From assembly GCA_963691885.1 (NCBI GenBank), contig OY829843.1:868001-932000 (forward strand): DNA of 64,000 nt. The letters are read 5' to 3'. Shown here piece by piece: positions 9,193 to 18,301 of the stretch; positions within the stretch are counted from its first letter, which is position 1, and each line of letters starts with the position of its first letter. A program made the position numbers and the translations under genes. The notes under the pieces were generated by a model. It was not told the DNA's origin and did not search any database. It worked only from the letters and a program-made list of their open reading frames with translations. The DNA comes from G963691885 sp963691885 (lineage in GTDB: Bacteria > Pseudomonadota > Alphaproteobacteria > UBA8366 > Aestuariispiraceae).

Positions 9193-10071
9193 CTACCACC
9201 GAAATTCAGGACAGGCATAGGTCGGCTGTGCGCCGTATCGATCACCCAGAGACGAAACAGCATTCGCGCTCAAAGGCAAATCAAGTTCCTGGTAATGAAT
9301 TCCCCCGGAAATGAGGAGAGAGGCCAGACCAGAATCAGACGCGCCTTTAATGTCGTGAATCAAACTGTCACCAACACCAATCGCGGCCCCCGGTTGATCC
9401 ACCATGGCCAGACAGGTCTGATAGACCTCGCGCGCGGGCTTTCCATGCCAGCGTACCGTCCCACCCATCGCTTCATAAAGCTCCGCGACCGCACCGGGGC
9501 AAAGCTTAAGCGAACCATCCGGTTGAACAGAGACGCGATCAGGGTTCCCGCACACCATGGGCAGGCCTCGAGATTGGGCAACCTCCAGCGAGGGCTTATA
9601 GGCCTCAATATCCTGCTGATCCGTGCCGACACAGAGCACGAAGTCGGCGTCATCGATGTCACCCACCTCTTCCACGCCCGTATCCTTGATCACATTGCGA
9701 TCGTCATCCCAGGCAAAGATCAGGCATTTTGGGCCAAGCGATTGGTAAAACGGGTCCGTCCGTTCTTTCAAATTCCGATAGACCAGCTCCCCGGAGGTCA
9801 CGATATCAAGATACTGATCCCGCCCGATGCCAAAGCCGGCCAATCGTTGATAAGAATCACCAGCCCGCTTGCCGGAATTTGATAAAATGATGATTGTCTT
9901 GCCGGCATCGTTCAGGCGCAGGATCGCCTCCGCCGCGCCATCATGCAGTGTTACCCCATTGTGGATCACACCCCATTGGTCGAGGAGGAATATATCGTAT
10001 TGATCGATGATTGCCGACAGACCATCAATGATAGAGATGGCGGCGTTCGGTGGCATTGTGTCTGACGTCAT
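9193..10071 (-). CDS. HAD superfamily class IIA hydrolase (TIGR01459 type)
   Basis: A 292-residue HAD protein. Motif I is FLLDQWGVIHNG, motif II is LSNSGKR, the motif III lysine is in GKPAREVY, and motif IV is GVGDSLIHDIKGA. The cap position and size fit class IIA (NagD-like), and the DQWGV signature is typical of the TIGR01459 subfamily. The second Asp of the usual DxD motif is Trp here, as expected for this subfamily. Phosphatase activity is therefore uncertain. The ATG at 10071 is preceded by a CGGGA SD. It lies 63 nt downstream of the EAL gene on the same strand. Confidence 0.9.
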   Translation of the reverse strand: MTSDTMPPNAAISIIDGLSAIIDQYDIFLLDQWGVIHNGVTLHDGAAEAILRLNDAGKTIIILSNSGKRAGDSYQRLAGFGIGRDQYLDIVTSGELVYRNLKERTDPFYQSLGPKCLIFAWDDDRNVIKDTGVEEVGDIDDADFVLCVGTDQQDIEAYKPSLEVAQSRGLPMVCGNPDRVSVQPDGSLKLCPGAVAELYEAMGGTVRWHGKPAREVYQTCLAMVDQPGAAIGVGDSLIHDIKGASDSGLASLLISGGIHYQELDLPLSANAVSSLGDRYGAQPTYACPEFRW

Positions 10072-10134
10072 GCTGTTTCCCGAGGAATGGGTTCGTGAGA
10101 CCTGTCAGTTAGACTGATTGGAAAAGAATTAAAG

Positions 10135-11460
10135 TCAGCTGACCGGTTTTTGAGCGGTCGGATCCTTGCTGATCCGCGGCTCACCAAACAGGAAACCTTG
10201 ACCATAATCAATGTTGAAATCCAGCAGCTCGACCAACATCCGCTCGCTCTCGATCCCCTCCACGATAAGGTCGATACCCGCTTGATCCAACTGTTGCTTC
10301 AAGAGCCTTAAATTCGCCCCCCCGGACGGGTCCCGCTCGTCAAGTACAAGCGCGGTATCAACCTTTACGTAATGGATAAAGCGGGATTGCAGCAGATCTG
10401 TATCTAGGGTCAGTTCCGTGACACCGTCCATCGAGAAGCGATACCCCATCCCGCCGAGTTCTTTGAGGGCGGGTTCGATCACAGACAGGTTTTCCTCAAT
10501 GTCTGATTGATCCATCTCGAGGATCAGGTTCGGCGCAAGCTCGGCATGACTGGCCATGTATGACACAAAATCATGCAGGAAATCGCGGTCGGCCAATGTA
10601 TTGGGGGATATGTTGCAAAAAAAGATCGCGGTGTTTTCCTGACGTTGCAACTGCCGTAACAACTGCAGGCACCGGAAAAGCAGCATGTTGTCGATGGCAC
10701 TGACCAATCCCGCCTCTTTGGCCACTGGCAGGTATTCGTCGGGTGTGAGCACCGCTCCTTCCGCATCGCGGATGCGGCTGTAACATTCATAAAAACGGCG
10801 TTTGCGCTGAGGCAAACTGACAACCGGCTGAACATAAAGATCAACGCGATCCTGCCGCAACCCATCTCGAACGATATCCAGTATTCTGGCAGACCCGGTT
10901 TCCGGAACCAGTTCCAGACCGGGTCCTGCATCCCGTCGCGGGGCGCCGCTTTCGGCCTTTGTTTCAGGCACTCCCTGCACCACCCTTGAGAGGGAATCCG
11001 CCCCATCGGAATAAAGCTTCTCCAGCAGGGAATGCAGAACACGAACCTCTGCTTCTACATCTGCTATGTCTTCAGCAATCGGTGTATCGCCATCACTGAC
11101 CCGGGTGACCGGGGTGGGCCGGGCACCCGCCTGTTGCGCCGCACGTTCCATCGCCTCGGCCTGAGCGTGAATGGTCTCCTCCAGGCGCTCGGTAAAATGC
11201 GCTTCCAGTTGGGCAATCTTTTCGTCTGTTTCCACAACCTGTTGCTTCGAAACGTCATACGCTTTTTTCAGGATGAGAACCCGTTTCATCATCCGGCGTT
11301 CTTCGGCCTTGCGGTTATAGACCTCATGCGCGAAGGCACCGATCAGAAACACCAAAGCCGCCAGCAGCCAGTTCGCATGGATGTCACTGCCCCATCGGAC
11401 GAGAAGTCCGGTCGCCACCGCCGCCATCGTATAGGAAAAAAACAGGACGAGGTTAATCAT
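10135..11460 (-). CDS. Membrane-anchored degenerate EAL-domain protein
   Basis: A 441-residue protein with two N-terminal membrane helices (about residues 3-20 and 29-46), a long charged coiled coil (about 50-110), a linker, and an EAL domain (about 190-430). EAL domains hydrolyse c-di-GMP, but key residues are lost here. The EAL signature is YECYSR, the DDFG motif reads SMDGVTEL with the second metal-binding Asp replaced by Gly, while LEMDQ and VKVD persist. The domain is probably a non-catalytic c-di-GMP sensor or protein-interaction module. Alternatively, loss of function is in progress. It is transcribed in the same direction as pyrD but 168 nt away. Confidence 0.85.
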   Translation of the reverse strand: MINLVLFFSYTMAAVATGLLVRWGSDIHANWLLAALVFLIGAFAHEVYNRKAEERRMMKRVLILKKAYDVSKQQVVETDEKIAQLEAHFTERLEETIHAQAEAMERAAQQAGARPTPVTRVSDGDTPIAEDIADVEAEVRVLHSLLEKLYSDGADSLSRVVQGVPETKAESGAPRRDAGPGLELVPETGSARILDIVRDGLRQDRVDLYVQPVVSLPQRKRRFYECYSRIRDAEGAVLTPDEYLPVAKEAGLVSAIDNMLLFRCLQLLRQLQRQENTAIFFCNISPNTLADRDFLHDFVSYMASHAELAPNLILEMDQSDIEENLSVIEPALKELGGMGYRFSMDGVTELTLDTDLLQSRFIHYVKVDTALVLDERDPSGGANLRLLKQQLDQAGIDLIVEGIESERMLVELLDFNIDYGQGFLFGEPRISKDPTAQKPVS

Positions 11461-11628
11461 AAGCAGGGTCCGATACCGTTCCGGCTCTGCACACCAAACC
11501 CTCTGATATGAAGCGCTTTTTCATTAACTACCAGACCGTCATTACAATCGGTACGGTACGCGCCAAGGCCATTTCAGGCAAGATCAACGCTGTTCAACCG
11601 CCGCAAGACCATAGCGTGGGAATCTGGC

Positions 11629-12723
11629 TCAATTATGGTCGGCCCCAATCGCGGTGGTGATGCGGGTGAACCCGTCCTGCCGCATCAAGGCGAGCATAAC
11701 CTGTTTTATCCGGCCAACCAGTCCGGGCCCCTGATAGATCAGGGCGGAATACAGCTGGACCAGGCTGGCACCTGCACGGATCTTGGCATAGGCGTCAGCC
11801 CCGCTTGCAATACCGCCCACACCGATCAGGGGGACAGTGCCCGCGGTCTCACGATAAAATTCCGACAGCATTTCTGTCGAGGGCTGGAAGAGAGGTTTTC
11901 CGCTGAGACCGCCCGCCTCTGAAACAACGGTTTTCTCAATCAATGTCTCCGGCCGCGCCAAAGTCGTGTTTGAAATAATAATGCCGCCAATAACCCCTTG
12001 CTCCACACGCTCTTTGGCAAAGGCCGCCAGGTCAGCGCGATCTTCGTCCCCAAGGTCTGGCGCAATCTTGACCAGAATCGGCGGCAAGCCCCCTTTTGGG
12101 CCTTCTTTTCGATTCGTGATTACAGCATCAATGATGGCGTTCAGTTCGGATACGGACTGAAGGGCGCGCAGGCCCGGCGTATTGGGGGAGGAGACGTTGA
12201 CCACCAGATAGTCGGCGAAGGCAGACAGTCTGTCTGACCCGATACCGTAATCTGTGGCCGCATCCTCGCTATCCTTGTTCTTGCCAAGGTTCACACCGAC
12301 GAGGCCGTCCCGCCCTTCCGCTGTTGCCAGGCGCTTTTCCAGCCTTCCATAGGCATCCTCAACACCCTGATTATTGAAACCAAGACGGTTGATAACCGCA
12401 CCATCACGGGGCAGCCGAAACAACCGGGGCAACGGATTTCCAGGTTGCGGCCTGGGCGTCAGAGAGCCGATTTCGACGAACCCAAAGCCGAGGCCCAGCA
12501 TAGGGGCGAAAACCTCTGCGTTCTTGTCGAACCCCGCCGCCAATCCAACCGGGTTCGGGAAATTATGCCCCCACAAACGAACGGCCAGACGCGGATCATC
12601 CGCGCCTTTCTGTCGCGGGGCCAGACCGGCTTTTAACGCCATCAAAGTCATTTTATGAGCCTGTTCCGGGTTCAGGGCCATGAGGAGCGGGCGGGCAAGG
12701 CCAAAGAGGTCCATTCGGATCAT
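11629..12723 (-). CDS. pyrD: Dihydroorotate dehydrogenase (quinone), class 2
   Basis: A 364-residue class 2 dihydroorotate dehydrogenase, oxidising dihydroorotate to orotate with quinone as acceptor in pyrimidine synthesis. Visible motifs are VGLAAGFDKNAE, NRLGFNNQG, VNVSSPNTPGLR with the class 2 catalytic Ser, and the FMN phosphate site IGVGGIASGADAYAKIRAGA. The N-terminal helices (LFGLARPLLMALNPEQAHKMTL) are the class 2 membrane-association segment. Start ATG at 12723; an ATG three codons later is also possible. It is divergent from lepA with a 128 bp gap. Confident assignment. Confidence 0.97.
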   Translation of the reverse strand: MIRMDLFGLARPLLMALNPEQAHKMTLMALKAGLAPRQKGADDPRLAVRLWGHNFPNPVGLAAGFDKNAEVFAPMLGLGFGFVEIGSLTPRPQPGNPLPRLFRLPRDGAVINRLGFNNQGVEDAYGRLEKRLATAEGRDGLVGVNLGKNKDSEDAATDYGIGSDRLSAFADYLVVNVSSPNTPGLRALQSVSELNAIIDAVITNRKEGPKGGLPPILVKIAPDLGDEDRADLAAFAKERVEQGVIGGIIISNTTLARPETLIEKTVVSEAGGLSGKPLFQPSTEMLSEFYRETAGTVPLIGVGGIASGADAYAKIRAGASLVQLYSALIYQGPGLVGRIKQVMLALMRQDGFTRITTAIGADHN

Positions 12724-12851
12724 GTTCCTTCGCGTTTGATCACGGGCCGGCAGGAGGCCAGAGATATTGCGGTTTCGTCTCAGCGGCTCTATGGTGCGCC
12801 GGCGAAGAATAGATGGCGTATTCGCCCACTAGATAGACTGGTATCACCGCG

Positions 12852-14654
12852 TTGAACAAGATCGACCTTATCCGAAATTTCGCGATCATTGCCCATATTG
12901 ATCACGGGAAATCCACCCTTGCGGATCGCCTGATCCAGACCTGCGGCGGATTGACCGATAGAGAGATGAAGGCGCAGGTCCTCGACTCTATGGATATTGA
13001 GCGCGAGCGCGGCATCACGATCAAAGCCCAGACCGTTCGCCTGAAATACAAGGCCGAGGATGGCGAGGAATATACGATCAACCTGATCGACACGCCGGGA
13101 CATGTGGATTTCTCTTACGAGGTGTCTCGCAGCCTGGCCGCTTGCGAAGGGTCCCTGCTTGTCGTTGATTCCAGTCAGGGTGTAGAGGCACAGACACTGG
13201 CCAATGTGTATCTGGCGATCGAAAACAATCATGAGATCATTCCGGTGCTGAACAAGATCGACCTGCCGGCTGCAGAACCCGAACGCATTCGTCAGCAGAT
13301 CGAAGAAGTTGTTGGCATCGACGCCAGCGACGCAATCTCTGTTTCTGCTAAAACCGGCGTCGGCATTTCAGAGGTGCTGGAAGCGATCGTCACGCGTCTG
13401 CCCCCGCCCAGCGGCGACCCGGACGCACCGCTGCAAGCCCTTCTGGTTGATAGTTGGTACGATACCTATCTGGGTGTTGTTGCCCTGCTCCGCGTGCGCG
13501 AAGGGACCCTGAAGAAGGGTCAAAAGCTGCGCATGATGTCGAGTGGTATCACCCATGAGGTGGATCGCGTCGGCATTCTGACCCCCAAGGGCATTATGGT
13601 CGACAGTCTGGGTCCAGGCGAAGTTGGCTTTATCACCGCCAGCATCAAATCTGTTGCCGAATGTAAGGTCGGGGACACACTGACAGAGGATAAACGGCCC
13701 GCCGATGCGCCGCTGGCCGGTTTCCAGCCCTCTGTTCCTGTGGTTTTCTGCGGCCTCTTCCCGGTTGATGCCTCTGACTTTGAAACATTGCGGGAGGCGC
13801 TCGGCAAACTCGCCCTCAACGATTCCAGCTTTCATTTTGAAATGGAAACCTCGGCAGCCCTTGGTTTCGGTTTCCGCTGTGGTTTCCTTGGATTGCTGCA
13901 TCTGGAAATCATTCAGGAACGCTTGAGCCGCGAGTTCAATCTGGAACTCATATCGACCGCGCCTTCGGTGGTGTATCGTATCCATCAGACCGATGGCAGT
14001 CAGATCGAACTTCACAATCCGGCTGACTTCCCTGATCCGGTTCGGATTGACCATATCGAAGAACCCTGGATCAAGGCCACCATTCTGGTGCCCGATGACT
14101 TCCTGGGTCCGGTTCTGACACTCTGCAATGAGCGCCGGGGCGAACAAATTGAGCTGACCTATGTCGGGTCCAGGGCCATGGCGGTTTACCGCATCCCGCT
14201 AAACGAAGTTGTTTTTGATTTCTATGACCGCCTGAAATCGGTTTCCAGGGGATATGCCTCTTTCGACTATGAGATGGATTCCTACCGTGAAGGTAATCTG
14301 GTCAAGGTCTCTATCCTGGTGAACGAAGATCCGGTCGATGCCCTGGCCATGATTGTTCATAAGACGCAGGCAGAATCCCGAGGACGGTCAATCTGTAAAC
14401 GCCTGAAAGACCTGATTCCCCGGCAATTGTTCAAAGTTGCCCTGCAGGCCGCCATCGGTGGAAAAGTGGTTGCGCGCGAAACCATCAGCGCCATGCGTAA
14501 GGATGTGACCGCCAAATGCTACGGCGGCGACGTCTCTCGTAAACGTAAACTGTTGGAAAAGCAGAAAGAGGGCAAGAAACGCATGCGGCAATTCGGCAAG
14601 GTCGATATTCCGCAAACCGCGTTCCTCGAAGCCCTCAAGATGGGCGACAACTGA
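12852..14654 (+). CDS. lepA: Elongation factor 4 (LepA)
   Basis: A 600-residue translational GTPase that back-translocates or rescues stalled ribosomes. Motifs: G1 AHIDHGKSTLADR, switch region DIERERGITIKAQ, G3 DTPGHVDF, G4 NKIDLP and the C-terminal LepA-specific DVTAKCYGGDVSRKRKLLEKQK (partly quoted). Length equals the family norm. The start is TTG at 12852. A stop codon lies 6 codons upstream in frame, and the N-terminus from this TTG (NKIDLIRNFAIIAHIDHG) matches LepA exactly, so TTG must be used even though the SD is poor. It converges with the flavoprotein gene 4 nt downstream. Confidence 0.97.
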   Translation: MNKIDLIRNFAIIAHIDHGKSTLADRLIQTCGGLTDREMKAQVLDSMDIERERGITIKAQTVRLKYKAEDGEEYTINLIDTPGHVDFSYEVSRSLAACEGSLLVVDSSQGVEAQTLANVYLAIENNHEIIPVLNKIDLPAAEPERIRQQIEEVVGIDASDAISVSAKTGVGISEVLEAIVTRLPPPSGDPDAPLQALLVDSWYDTYLGVVALLRVREGTLKKGQKLRMMSSGITHEVDRVGILTPKGIMVDSLGPGEVGFITASIKSVAECKVGDTLTEDKRPADAPLAGFQPSVPVVFCGLFPVDASDFETLREALGKLALNDSSFHFEMETSAALGFGFRCGFLGLLHLEIIQERLSREFNLELISTAPSVVYRIHQTDGSQIELHNPADFPDPVRIDHIEEPWIKATILVPDDFLGPVLTLCNERRGEQIELTYVGSRAMAVYRIPLNEVVFDFYDRLKSVSRGYASFDYEMDSYREGNLVKVSILVNEDPVDALAMIVHKTQAESRGRSICKRLKDLIPRQLFKVALQAAIGGKVVARETISAMRKDVTAKCYGGDVSRKRKLLEKQKEGKKRMRQFGKVDIPQTAFLEALKMGDN

Positions 14655-14658
14655 CCGG

Positions 14659-15939
14659 TCATTTGGTTAGACGGTCCAGATAATCTGCGGCCGCATCCCC
14701 GGCGGCACGGCCCAGGGCAAAGCACGCGGTCAACAGATAACCCCCTGTCGGTGCCTCCCAATCCAGCATCTCACCGGCACAGAAGACACCGGGCAGACTG
14801 CGCAGCGCTGCCTTCCCGTCCAATGCGTCAAAGGAAACACCGCCCGCACTGCTGATCGCCTCTTCAATCGGGCGGGGACGCCGGATATCGACCGGCAAAG
14901 CCTTAATCCAGGGTGCCAGATCGGCCGAATTCTGAAAGACATCCTTCGGCACAAATTCCCTCAGCAAACCGGCCTTTACACCAGTTAGACCGGTCGTTCG
15001 ACGAATATGGTTGGAAATCGACCGATTGCCTTTGAATTTGCCGAGATCAGCCCGTAGCCGTTCTTCTGATCGGTCCGGCGTGAGATCGAGGGTCAGTTGA
15101 GTAGTACCGTCCTGGGTTAGCGCATCCCTCAATTCCGCAGAAACGGCGTAAATACCACTTCCTTCGACTCCAGACTCTGTAATGACGAATTCGCCGGGGA
15201 CCTTTCGACCCGATACTCCGACGGTTAACGTGACAGGTTTTACCGGCTCACCCGGGAAACGTTCCAGAAAGTGATCCGACCAGGCCACGTCAAAGCCGGC
15301 ATTGGCGGGGCGAAACGCCTGAATATCGACGCCGCGGTTCCGCAACCAATCAACCCAAGCAGCATCACTACCCAATTGCGGCCAGCTTGCCCCACCGAGA
15401 GCCAAAATAGTTGCGCGCGCATCTATTTGAATTTCGCCGGCGGGGGTCTCGAAGGTCAGTGCATTCTGATCGGTCCAGCCTGTCCAGCGATGCCTTGTAT
15501 GCGTTGTCAAACCGGCATGCCGTAGTTTCGAAAGCCAACCTCTCAGTAGTGGGGCCGCCTTGAATTCTGTTGGAAAGACACGGCCCGATGACCCGACAAA
15601 GGTCTCAATATTGAAAGACGCAACCCAATCCCGAACCGCCTGATTATCAAACTGGTCGAGTGCGTGTTGCAGATGGTCCTGTCGGTCCCCAAAACGGGTG
15701 ACAAAGGTCTCCATCGGTTCAGCGTGGGTGATGTTCAGGCCACTCTTGCCCGCCATCAGGAACTTTCGCCCAAGGGACGGCATCGCGTCATAAAGATCGA
15801 CCCGATACCGCTGGGCAAGCAGGCGTTCAGCGGCCATCAACCCCGCCGGGCCGCCACCGATGACCACCGCATCCTTTGGCTCTGAGGATGCCCTATTGGC
15901 GGGGGAAGTAATCTTCGCAATCCCCCTCGCGATAGACAT
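14659..15939 (-). CDS. HI0933/BaiN-type flavoprotein (TIGR03862 family)
   Basis: About 426 residues. It has an N-terminal FAD Rossmann motif VVIGGGPAGLMAAERL, then GRKFLMAGKSGLNITHAEP typical of HI0933-like flavoproteins. The C-terminal FAD motif is PGVFCAGEMLDWEAPTGGYL. The family is described as NAD(P)/FAD-dependent oxidoreductases of uncertain substrate. The start is uncertain. The reading frame remains open far into the amidinotransferase gene, and I use ATG at 15939, which overlaps that gene's 3' end by 47 nt. No good start exists after the upstream stop. The overlap implies co-translation with the amidinotransferase. Confidence 0.88.
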   Translation of the reverse strand: MSIARGIAKITSPANRASSEPKDAVVIGGGPAGLMAAERLLAQRYRVDLYDAMPSLGRKFLMAGKSGLNITHAEPMETFVTRFGDRQDHLQHALDQFDNQAVRDWVASFNIETFVGSSGRVFPTEFKAAPLLRGWLSKLRHAGLTTHTRHRWTGWTDQNALTFETPAGEIQIDARATILALGGASWPQLGSDAAWVDWLRNRGVDIQAFRPANAGFDVAWSDHFLERFPGEPVKPVTLTVGVSGRKVPGEFVITESGVEGSGIYAVSAELRDALTQDGTTQLTLDLTPDRSEERLRADLGKFKGNRSISNHIRRTTGLTGVKAGLLREFVPKDVFQNSADLAPWIKALPVDIRRPRPIEEAISSAGGVSFDALDGKAALRSLPGVFCAGEMLDWEAPTGGYLLTACFALGRAAGDAAADYLDRLTK

Positions 15940-17026
15940 CGGCGGTACAACAATGCAGGCCACCACCGAACGCATAGGCATCGCGCAGATCAACCTCGAC
16001 CACGTTCATACCAAGCTTGTCCATCTGTTCTGCCTGATAAACCTCTGACTTCTCGACACAGACCGTTTTGGGATCCAGAACCAGGACATTCATGCTGAGC
16101 CAGACCGAGGAATAACAAAGCGGCGGTGGGGCGTTATGGGCTGGTTGTGCCGCATCAACAATTTCCCAGCCATTGTCGTTGAACAGCTTCCGCTGCTCGT
16201 CCGGCAAGCGCCGCTGAGGATTGTTCAGGATCAGGCCGGGCCGCAACGGCGTAAAGGTCGCATCAATATGGATCGGATACGGGTCGCCGGGGAAGTTCAC
16301 CGTATGCACCCGATGATCCGGGAAATGACGGCGCAGCCACTCAATGCCTTTGAGGTTTGTGGTGAAGCCGTGCTGCACCACAAGATCCTTGCCGAACCGC
16401 AAGACATCCGCAGCATCGAAAAGCGGTTCTTCTTCCGTGGTGACAAAATGCCTTTCTTCGGCCCATTTCAGGCGCTGTTCCACACCGATTTTCTCCGAGA
16501 GGTAATCGTCATGATAATCAGCATCGGTCAGGCGCGGTTTCGGGGCAGCTTCATGGCGGAAATTGGGGTCCTCCTCCCAATACTTCTGAAGCAGCGGACG
16601 ATAGCAGAGATACTCGAACCAGCGGCACCGATAGGACATTGTGGCTTCCAGAATTTCCGACCCGACTGTCAGCAACACATCCCTTGGCGGCATGCAGCCA
16701 AACTGACTGTCCGTATGGAAATCCGGTGTTGTTGCCGGCTCGGAAAAATCAATCGGGGTTGGCCGGTCGACCCGAACACCCATATCCGTCAATTGTTTGG
16801 CAAAGGCATCCAGCAGCTCATTGGCGCGGTCGATGGTTTCCTGCGGCCGGCGCCCCCATTGTCCCCGCATATCACTGTCTTCCGGCACCTTCGCATCCAG
16901 TGCGGGTTCTTCCGGCGGGATGTGACAATCATCGGCCCGCCCGACGATCACATGCCGCAGGGGATCCCATTCATTCCAGCTCTTAACAACGGTCTTATCA
17001 GCGGTCCAGGTCATGTTTTCTGCCAT
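15893..17026 (-). CDS. Amidinotransferase (glycine amidinotransferase-like)
   Basis: A 377-residue pentein-fold enzyme. These transfer the amidino group of arginine to an amine such as glycine through a covalent Cys-amidino intermediate. Visible catalytic regions are EPLFDAADVLRFG, HIDATFTPLRPG with the active-site His, and GGGLHCCTADVYREG with the nucleophilic Cys. Two adjacent cysteines follow the His, and the first fits the usual GGxxHC position. It is slightly shorter than vertebrate AGAT, as is common in bacteria. The acceptor amine is unknown; there is no obvious toxin or siderophore cluster. Start ATG at 17026, SD weak. Its 3' end overlaps the flavoprotein gene. Confidence 0.88.
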   Translation of the reverse strand: MAENMTWTADKTVVKSWNEWDPLRHVIVGRADDCHIPPEEPALDAKVPEDSDMRGQWGRRPQETIDRANELLDAFAKQLTDMGVRVDRPTPIDFSEPATTPDFHTDSQFGCMPPRDVLLTVGSEILEATMSYRCRWFEYLCYRPLLQKYWEEDPNFRHEAAPKPRLTDADYHDDYLSEKIGVEQRLKWAEERHFVTTEEEPLFDAADVLRFGKDLVVQHGFTTNLKGIEWLRRHFPDHRVHTVNFPGDPYPIHIDATFTPLRPGLILNNPQRRLPDEQRKLFNDNGWEIVDAAQPAHNAPPPLCYSSVWLSMNVLVLDPKTVCVEKSEVYQAEQMDKLGMNVVEVDLRDAYAFGGGLHCCTADVYREGDCEDYFPRQ

Positions 17027-17143
17027 AGTTCGTGAAGGTTACAGAGGGCCAGTGCCACGCGAAATGCGCAAAGCCGTCTATCATCTAAAGACTGAACAGA
17101 AAAGCATTTCGATCACGCCAGGCCCGCCAGGCCTTAAACCTTG

Positions 17144-18301
17144 CTAGCTCAGCGGATCGTACCATCGCCTGCCAATACGCAACTCTCGATGGACATAGGT
17201 GTTCATCAACAGGCCAAAGGCGATCATCACGGTCATCATGGCCGTTCCACCATAAGAGATCAGCGGCAAGGGCACACCGACCACGGGGATCAGGCCCAGC
17301 ACCATCGCCACATTGATGAATACATAAAGAGAGAAGGTTGTCGTGACACCCATTCCAACCAGACGGCCATACTGGCTGCGCGCGCGAACCGCGATGATCA
17401 AGCCGTAGAGCATGATCAACCCGTAAAGGGCCAAAAGCAGGCATCCCCCGATCAGGCCGAATTCCTCGGCCAGCATCGTGAAAATAAAGTCCGTCTGTTT
17501 TTCCGGCAGAAAGTTCAGATGGCTTTGCGTGCCATTCATAAACCCGCGCCCGGTCAAACCACCGGAACCTGTCGCAATCTTGGCCTGCATAATATGATAT
17601 CCAGCCCCAAGAGGATCACGCTCTGGGTCAAGGAAGGTCAGAATCCGTTGCTTCTGATAGTCGCGTAGCATGCTCCACGCAAAGGGCAAAGACCCGAGTA
17701 TCCCGGCGATCACCACCAGAAACTTCCAGATCCGAACCCCGGCGAGGAAGAAGATCACACCTGCCCCGCCGACCAACATAATCGCCGTCCCCAGATCCGG
17801 CTGGCGCAGAATCAAAAGAACAGGGGCGGCGACCATCGCCAACGGGATCAACAGATACGAAGGACGCCCGACATCTTCCAATGTCAGCCCATGAAAATAT
17901 CTGGCAAGCGCCAGGACGAGTGCCACTTTCATGACCTCGCTGGGTTGCAACTGAAAGAATTTCAGATCGATCCAGCGTTGCGCACCCATACCGACAAAAC
18001 CCATGAATTCCACGGCAATCAACAGCCCTAACGCCCCAAAATAGATCAGATAGGAAAACCGCAGCAGGGTCCGGATATCGATCAGGGCGACGATGATCAT
18101 CGCAACAGCCCCGACCCCAAAGCGCACCATCTGGCGGGACGCCCAGGGGTCCAGATCGCCGTTTGCGGCGGAATACAGCATGACAAATCCGACACCTGCC
18201 ACGGCCAGGATCATCAGGAAGAGCAGCCAGTTCAGCTGCAGAATCTTCTCCTGAAAGGTCATTTCAGGCGCGCCGAATTCATTCAAACCGCGATACGCCA
18301 T
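17144..18301 (-). CDS. mrdB: Peptidoglycan glycosyltransferase RodA
   Basis: A 385-residue SEDS-family polytopic membrane protein with about ten helices. It polymerises lipid II into glycan strands for lateral wall growth together with PBP2. SEDS signatures are present: QPDLGTAIMLVGGAGVIF, the long loop with NFLPEKQTDFIFTMLAEEFG, and VGVPLPLISYGGTAMM. The ATG at 18301 overlaps the mrdA stop by one base (TGATG). It is the last gene of the mreB-mreC-mreD-mrdA-rodA operon. Confidence 0.97.
   Translation of the reverse strand: MAYRGLNEFGAPEMTFQEKILQLNWLLFLMILAVAGVGFVMLYSAANGDLDPWASRQMVRFGVGAVAMIIVALIDIRTLLRFSYLIYFGALGLLIAVEFMGFVGMGAQRWIDLKFFQLQPSEVMKVALVLALARYFHGLTLEDVGRPSYLLIPLAMVAAPVLLILRQPDLGTAIMLVGGAGVIFFLAGVRIWKFLVVIAGILGSLPFAWSMLRDYQKQRILTFLDPERDPLGAGYHIMQAKIATGSGGLTGRGFMNGTQSHLNFLPEKQTDFIFTMLAEEFGLIGGCLLLALYGLIMLYGLIIAVRARSQYGRLVGMGVTTTFSLYVFINVAMVLGLIPVVGVPLPLISYGGTAMMTVMIAFGLLMNTYVHRELRIGRRWYDPLS

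Noticed and set aside
16136..17035. 299-codon plus-strand frame over the amidinotransferase gene
   Set aside because: Antisense shadow; the minus-strand product has clear catalytic motifs.
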